From: Paenarthrobacter histidinolovorans | GTDB lineage: Bacteria; Actinomycetota; Actinomycetes; Actinomycetales; Micrococcaceae | DNA length: 64,000 bases | Direction: 5' to 3' | NCBI RefSeq assembly: GCF_014647595.1 | Contig: NZ_BMPM01000002.1 | Location: forward strand, 496,001 to 560,000 | Shown here: piece by piece, positions 60,059 through 64,000 of the stretch | How positions within the stretch are numbered: the stretch's first letter is position 1 | How the letters are laid out: each line of letters opens with the position of its first letter | Notes under the pieces: generated by a model | Seen by the model: only the letters and a program-made list of their open reading frames with translations | What the model was told of the DNA's origin: nothing | Database searches by the model: none | Made by a program: the position numbers and the translations under genes

Positions 60059-60389
60059 TGCATAGCGCAGCACTGGGCGAACTCCTTACGGCCAGAGCTT
60101 TGTGGATTCTCAAGCAGGATGCTGCAACTCCAGCCATCTCGGCAGCCACAAATGCGCTGGTCGAAGGTTATGACAGCGAATCTCTCCGCGAACTTGCTGG
60201 AGCATCACCAGGTGGGTGCACAGGACCATTGGCCATGAGGGACACCCCATGGTGCAGGATCTTGTGGTTCTCAATGACTCCTTTGATGCGTTCGACGACG
60301 GGTGGGGCGCGGAGCCTGACGGAATGAGAGTGCTGACCGGATTCATCGACACATTGGGACCGGAAAATCAGAAGTGGATGAAAACATGA
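60058..60389 (+). pseudogene. Deleted and frameshifted copy 2 of the 168-residue gene
   Basis: It matches 57417-57563 almost exactly, then jumps over 160 bp: the repeat TCACCAG at 57564-57570 and 57724-57730 of copy 1 is present only once here. The frame breaks; the original frame continues RWVHRTIGHEGHPMVQDLV, DGWGAEPDGMRVL, up to TGA at 60389. The part after the deletion is a diverged paralogue, not a recent copy. Confidence 0.85.
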
Positions 60390-60802
60390 GCGATATCCCA
60401 GTGGATGACCACGTGCTCTGGTCGTGGCCGGTTGCTCCGGGGCCAGACCTGATAGTCCAATGCCGGGTCGATTATGCATTCACCATCTGCACAGACGGCG
60501 GCATGGTCCTCAGGATTGGGTCGGTCTTCACCTTGAAGACAGCCGCTGGGAGCATCCACCAGCTTGACCCCAACGGGGAACCTACCCGTCTGGGGCCAGC
60601 ACTCTCGATCACCCAGTCATCAATCGTGGCGGGGTTCGCCGACGACCGCGGAGCCCTTCATGTGGAGTTCTCCGACGGAAGCGTCATCGATGTCCCTGCG
60701 GACAATAGCTATGAAGCTTGGACCATCAATGGGCCTCAAGGATTGTTGCTCGTTTCGTGCCCCGGGGGCAGCATCGCAAGCTGGGGTTTACGGACGGGGT
60801 AG
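60386..60802 (+). CDS. DUF6188-family protein, intact copy
   Basis: This protein has about 138 residues. The beta-rich pattern includes QCRVDYAFTICTDGGMVLRI, SVFTLKTAAGSIHQLDPNGE and FSDGSVIDVPADNSYEAW, then LLLVSCPGGSIASWG, which is the DUF6188 signature. Members are small, mostly actinobacterial, and unexplained; many sit beside other unknown proteins in immunity-like clusters. The ATG overlaps the stop of the preceding broken gene in ATGA. Its paralogue at 57920-58319 is frameshifted. Confidence 0.8.
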   Translation: MSDIPVDDHVLWSWPVAPGPDLIVQCRVDYAFTICTDGGMVLRIGSVFTLKTAAGSIHQLDPNGEPTRLGPALSITQSSIVAGFADDRGALHVEFSDGSVIDVPADNSYEAWTINGPQGLLLVSCPGGSIASWGLRTG

Positions 60803-60805
60803 CAA

Positions 60806-60836
60806 ACTCGACCAGGTCTTGGTCAGCGTCAGCTGA
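60806..60836 (+). pseudogene. Third copy of the SRPBCC 3' end, a fragment
   Basis: LDQVLVSVS followed by TGA matches the end of the SRPBCC gene (IDQVLVSFS). The GCGGCGCCGTCGTGCTTTC sequence that follows that gene also recurs at about 60848. It marks where another copy of the module once began. Confidence 0.7.
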
Positions 60837-60938
60837 GCCTTCCTCGCCATAGCCGCAGCGGCGCCGTCGTGCTTTCAAATCGACGACGCTCGCCGCAGTT
60901 GCCATCCGCCAGCTCGGCCATCGTGGCAGGATGGGCGA

Positions 60939-62015
60939 ATGCTGCCTGATGCTGAGTTCCTGCTCCGTGGCCCTCGAGGGAGGCGCCTATGCCTGGAGCT
61001 CGCGATGGAGGCCGACCCGGACATCCGGCGTGCCGCACTCGATCTTGGATACGACCTCGATCCGGGGGCTGGCAGATCCCGGGTCATGCTCAGGCTCAGC
61101 GGCTCGCCGGGACACGAACCGGAACCTGTTCCAGCCAGCCCGACGGTAGCCGAGGTCGCGGCCGGCATCGCTTCGCTGAACTTGCGGGTCGTCGATTCTG
61201 CCTTGGTGCAATATTCCCTGCAGCGAAGCGTAGACACGGCCAGATACTGGCAATCACCCGAGGGTGAGGACGTACTCGCCGACACCGACGCCGTAACCGC
61301 CGCGTTGGCGCACATCGCTGCGAGGGTGCTGGAGTCACCCGCAACGCATTGGTGGAGTCAGGGCTTCCAACCGTCCCAATGGGCCATCGATTGGCGTCCG
61401 GCGAACGACCCAGCGCCACTCCCCCGGAAACCGTTACAAACCCTCGCCGAATGGGCCCGTAAGGAACGCGCCGAAGAAGCCCGCGCAGCGTGGGAACGAC
61501 CCAAAGACCCGCAAGCCAACTTCGGTGGGGAATGGTGGTCCATCCCTCACGGAATCCTGCAAACCGTCCCACTCATTCCCGAAGGGCTCAACCTGGTGGA
61601 AGACTCCCTCGGCTGGGAGGACGCCACAACTGTTCCTGTCAGCGGAACGGGGCGAGTCCTTGAGATCCACACCGCCGAGGACTGGATGGATTTGTGTCGG
61701 GCATTCCCCTTGGAGGTAACAGCGTCCCGCCGACACGACTGGTTCCGCACAACAGCCCGGCTCGGTCGCTGGGTTATCCCGGACTGGGAGCTTGCAGCCA
61801 CGGAATGGGACGCCGTCCATCTCACGGTCACCGGGTACCTGAACGCTGCAGGACGCGCCCTGACTGTCGACCAGGACACAGCAACTGTCATTGCGGGCTG
61901 GGACCCGGGCAGCACCCTTTGGCTCACGGACGTGGCCCGTGAATCCGGACAGCCCCGGCAATTCTGGCACCGGCCGGCAAACCAGGATGAGTGGACCCAA
62001 ATCCAAACGAACTAG
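60939..62015 (+). CDS. Hypothetical protein, 358 residues
   Basis: This soluble protein is rich in Trp, Arg and Glu and has no signal or membrane segment. Recognisable stretches are ESPATHWWSQGFQPSQWAID, NFGGEWWSIPHGILQTVPL and GWEDATTVPVSGTGRVLEI, and a C-terminal TVTGYLNAAGRALTV. Proteins of this kind are found in actinobacteria with no known function. It follows the immunity-like module on the same strand with an ATG and GC-rich ribosome site. An alternative second ATG lies nine bases into the gene but in another frame. Confidence 0.75.
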   Translation: MLPDAEFLLRGPRGRRLCLELAMEADPDIRRAALDLGYDLDPGAGRSRVMLRLSGSPGHEPEPVPASPTVAEVAAGIASLNLRVVDSALVQYSLQRSVDTARYWQSPEGEDVLADTDAVTAALAHIAARVLESPATHWWSQGFQPSQWAIDWRPANDPAPLPRKPLQTLAEWARKERAEEARAAWERPKDPQANFGGEWWSIPHGILQTVPLIPEGLNLVEDSLGWEDATTVPVSGTGRVLEIHTAEDWMDLCRAFPLEVTASRRHDWFRTTARLGRWVIPDWELAATEWDAVHLTVTGYLNAAGRALTVDQDTATVIAGWDPGSTLWLTDVARESGQPRQFWHRPANQDEWTQIQTN

Positions 62016-62121
62016 GCGATGTGCCGCCTGCGGTGACATGAAAAGCCTCCAGCACCCCCGCATGTCCGGACCTCTGGCACTCAAGACGCGGGGCGGCGTC
62101 GTACTTCACCTACGGGAGAGA

Positions 62122-62466
62122 TCAGCCGCCCGCAATCTCCCGAAGCGTCTGCAGGTGCGCAGCCCACACTGCCCGGCCCAAGACGATCAGGCGGGCCGAC
62201 GTCTGCGGAAACTTCCCGGCGAAGCTCTTCTTGATCTTCACGAACTCGGCCTTCTCCAAAATCGCCAGCTGCTTGCTCAGCACAGAGTCACTGATCTGGA
62301 TGGCGTCCCGGAGGTCCTTGAAGTCCATCGATTCCGCTCCGGCGAGCGCAGCACCAAGAGAAATGGCCGCCGGGAGGTAGAACCACAGGTTTCCATCGTT
62401 AACACCAGCCCCACCAGACCCGGTAAATTTGATTCCACGAGTTTGACCCTCGGTGAGCAACACCAA
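62122..62466 (-). CDS. Winged-helix transcriptional regulator
   Basis: This protein has about 114 residues. The DNA-binding domain starts near residue 30: LPAAISLGAALAGAESMDFK, then LRDAIQISDSVLSKQLAILEKAEFVKIKK, a wing (GKFPQTSARLIVLG) and a C-terminal dimer helix (AHLQTLREIAGG). This is the winged-helix family PF13601 (HTH_34). The GTG at 62466 lies only 27 bp from the divergent terC start, so the two genes share a promoter region and it may regulate terC. The N-terminal 25 residues are unlike relatives, so the start may be later. Confidence 0.82.
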   Translation of the reverse strand: MVLLTEGQTRGIKFTGSGGAGVNDGNLWFYLPAAISLGAALAGAESMDFKDLRDAIQISDSVLSKQLAILEKAEFVKIKKSFAGKFPQTSARLIVLGRAVWAAHLQTLREIAGG

Positions 62467-62493
62467 TCGCGCGCCTCACGAAAGCAGGATCAT

Positions 62494-63681
62494 ATGACCG
62501 TCTCTCCCCTCATCTGGGGCATCACCATCGTCGTCATTCTGGCGCTCTTGGCCTTTGACTACTTCTTCCACATCCGCAAAGCCCACGTCCCCTCGTTGAA
62601 AGAAGCGGCCGTTTGGTCCTCCATCTACGTGGGCCTCGCGATAGTTTTCGGCATCCTGGTGCTGGTCTTTGGCGGAGCACAGATGGGCTCGGAGTACTTT
62701 GCCGGATACATCACGGAGAAGGCCCTCTCGGTCGACAACCTGTTTGTCTTCCTGATCATCATGGCGAGCTTCCGGGTACCGCGCGAGGATCAGCAGAAGG
62801 TCCTGCTGTTCGGCATCGTGTTTTCACTGATCGCCCGCACCGGCTTCATTTTCCTCGGCGCCGCGCTCATCAATTCGTTCGCCTGGGTGTTCTACATCTT
62901 CGGCCTCATCCTGCTCCTGACGGCAGGCAACCTCCTCAAACCTGGCGACCACGGTGACGGCCAAGCGAACAACTTCATCATCCGGCTCGCCAAGAAGCTC
63001 TTCCACACCACAGACAAGTACGACGGCGACAAACTCTTCACCATGGTCAACGGCAAGCGTGCCCTGACTCCCATGCTGCTGGTGATGGTGGCCATCGGCG
63101 GCACGGACATCCTCTTCGCCCTCGACTCCATCCCGGCCATCTTCGGCCTCACCCAGAACGTGTTCATCGTCTTCACCGCGACGGCGTTCTCACTGATGGG
63201 CCTGCGCCAGCTGTACTTCCTGATCGACGGCCTGCTGGACCGCCTCATCTACCTCTCGTACGGCCTCGCGGCGATCCTGGCGTTCATCGGCGTCAAGCTG
63301 ATCCTGCACGCCCTGCACGAGAACAACCTCCCGTTCATCAATGGCGGCGAACACGTGAACGTCATCGAAATCACCACCGGCCTCTCACTGAGCGTCATCA
63401 TCGGCGTACTGGTCATCACCGTGGTGCTCTCACTGATCAGCCCGGCAGGCAAGGCCCAAACAGCCATCAACAACGCCCGCCGCCACGCCGTGGACTACCT
63501 GGACCTCGACTACACCGCCGACGCCAACGAGCGCGAACGCATCTACCGCGCCCTGACCGCGGAAGAGGCACAGATCGTTCAGATGCCCCTGAAGTATCGG
63601 AATAAGGCAAAGGACGTGGAGAAGATCCGCGAACAGGTGGCAGAGGCCCACCGCCAGCACGAGGCCTTCCTCAACCGCTAG
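62494..63681 (+). CDS. TerC-family integral membrane protein
   Basis: This 395-residue protein has seven to nine helices. The TerC core has KALSVDNLFVFLIIMASF and GGTDILFALDSIPAIFGL, with acidic residues within membranes that are thought to bind or move Mn2+ or other metals. An approximately 60-residue charged C-terminal tail, DANERERIYRALTAEEAQIV, is typical of actinobacterial TerC proteins. Relatives give tellurite resistance or export Mn2+ and help exported proteins acquire metal. The ATG at 62494 follows AGCAGGA. No yybP-ykoY leader is seen. Confidence 0.93.
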   Translation: MTVSPLIWGITIVVILALLAFDYFFHIRKAHVPSLKEAAVWSSIYVGLAIVFGILVLVFGGAQMGSEYFAGYITEKALSVDNLFVFLIIMASFRVPREDQQKVLLFGIVFSLIARTGFIFLGAALINSFAWVFYIFGLILLLTAGNLLKPGDHGDGQANNFIIRLAKKLFHTTDKYDGDKLFTMVNGKRALTPMLLVMVAIGGTDILFALDSIPAIFGLTQNVFIVFTATAFSLMGLRQLYFLIDGLLDRLIYLSYGLAAILAFIGVKLILHALHENNLPFINGGEHVNVIEITTGLSLSVIIGVLVITVVLSLISPAGKAQTAINNARRHAVDYLDLDYTADANERERIYRALTAEEAQIVQMPLKYRNKAKDVEKIREQVAEAHRQHEAFLNR

Positions 63682-63703
63682 CAACGCCCCCGCTTAAGAA
63701 CGA

Positions 63704-63739
63704 AAACGGGACCCTGGCATCACTGCCTGGGTCCCGTTT
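63704..63739 (+). terminator. Terminator of the terC gene
   Basis: AAACGGGACCC (63704-63714) pairs perfectly with GGGTCCCGTTT (63729-63739), a classic stem with T tail, 23 bp after the stop. A second pair, TCGATGGC/GCCATCGA at 63758-63796, could end the convergent MFS gene. Confidence 0.9.
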
Positions 63740-63816
63740 CGATGTTCACCTGCACACTCGATGGCGGGCAACGTCGTTTGCGCAGCGGGCCATCGAATCG
63801 GGCACAACCGCTCCCG

Positions 63817-64000
63817 CTAGACCGCAGGCTTCCGCCACATCACTGCGAGCACCAGCACCACGGCACTGAGCCCGAGCATCACCAGGACCATGATCCCCCA
63901 GTTCGCCTGGTTCACGCCCGGCCCGTACAGCACACCGATCAGCACGGTGGCGGTGATCGCGCCCAGATAGCGGCAAGTCTGGAAGATACCGGCGGCGACT
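63817..64000 (-). CDS. MFS transporter, C-terminal part, 5' end beyond the window
   Basis: The minus-strand frame from the window edge to TAG at 63817-63819 encodes about 60 residues: AAGIFQTCRYLGAITATVLI, then YGPGVNQANWGIMVLVMLGL, and ends AVMWRKPAV. Two hydrophobic segments and the loop resemble the last two helices of drug:H+ antiporters of the DHA2 type. The frame is open at the edge. Confidence 0.8.
   Translation of the reverse strand, partial: VAAGIFQTCRYLGAITATVLIGVLYGPGVNQANWGIMVLVMLGLSAVVLVLAVMWRKPAV

Overview
The window looks like a chromosomal segment from a high-GC actinobacterium of the Micrococcaceae, closest in feel to Arthrobacter/Paenarthrobacter. The basis is GC-rich codon use, frequent GTG and TTG starts, a DUF6350 gene near purN, an HspR-type regulator divergent from an hsp20 gene, and actinobacterial families such as DUF6188 and Excalibur-tailed lipoproteins. 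No database search was possible. Family names rest on motifs, length and context. No rRNA, tRNA, CRISPR array, transposase or integrase was recognised.

Layout. 1-8.9 kb holds the 3' part of murQ, an MFS transporter, purN, a DUF6350 gene, a flotillin/NfeD-like pair flanked by a small palindromic repeat family, and an hsp20, J-domain and unknown-gene operon with its divergent MerR regulator. 8.9-22.4 kb holds an amber-interrupted secreted beta-propeller/FG-GAP gene, a glycosyltransferase with UDP-glucose dehydrogenase, a uridine-kinase-like gene, a lysine/alanine-rich lipoprotein, a SRPBCC-MarR operon behind a 41-bp perfect palindrome, an APC permease, a large LuxR/LAL ATPase regulator and a cold-shock gene. 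22.4-29 kb holds mostly small metabolic and membrane genes.

29.0-48.7 kb is a defence island with every gene on the minus strand. It carries a complete class 1 DISARM operon in the order drmD, drmMI, drmA, drmB, drmC, with translationally overlapping genes. An McrB/McrC pair follows downstream. Upstream lies a truncated, frameshifted remnant of a DUF3427 helicase.

49-56.2 kb holds a DMT exporter with a divergent MarR gene, an alpha/beta hydrolase, and an agmatine operon: NCS1 permease, TetR, N-carbamoylputrescine amidase and agmatine deiminase. Two matching operators sit before the permease and on the TetR start codon. 56.2-61 kb is a duplicated, partly decayed module: ArsR, SRPBCC, a 79-aa membrane protein, a 168-aa protein and DUF6188, with a SUKH-like gene between the copies. 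It resembles immunity-gene arrays, and about 820 bp of it is almost identical between copies. The right end carries a winged-helix regulator divergent from a TerC-family gene, then the 3' end of an MFS exporter.

The most unusual unexplained signal is a set of three intergenic arrays, at about 16.8, 21.0 and 50.9 kb. In each, a TAGGTGGT-like octamer recurs about every 21.5 bp, two turns of the helix, with unrelated sequence between. Two arrays share nearly the same internal order of variants and the same spacings.
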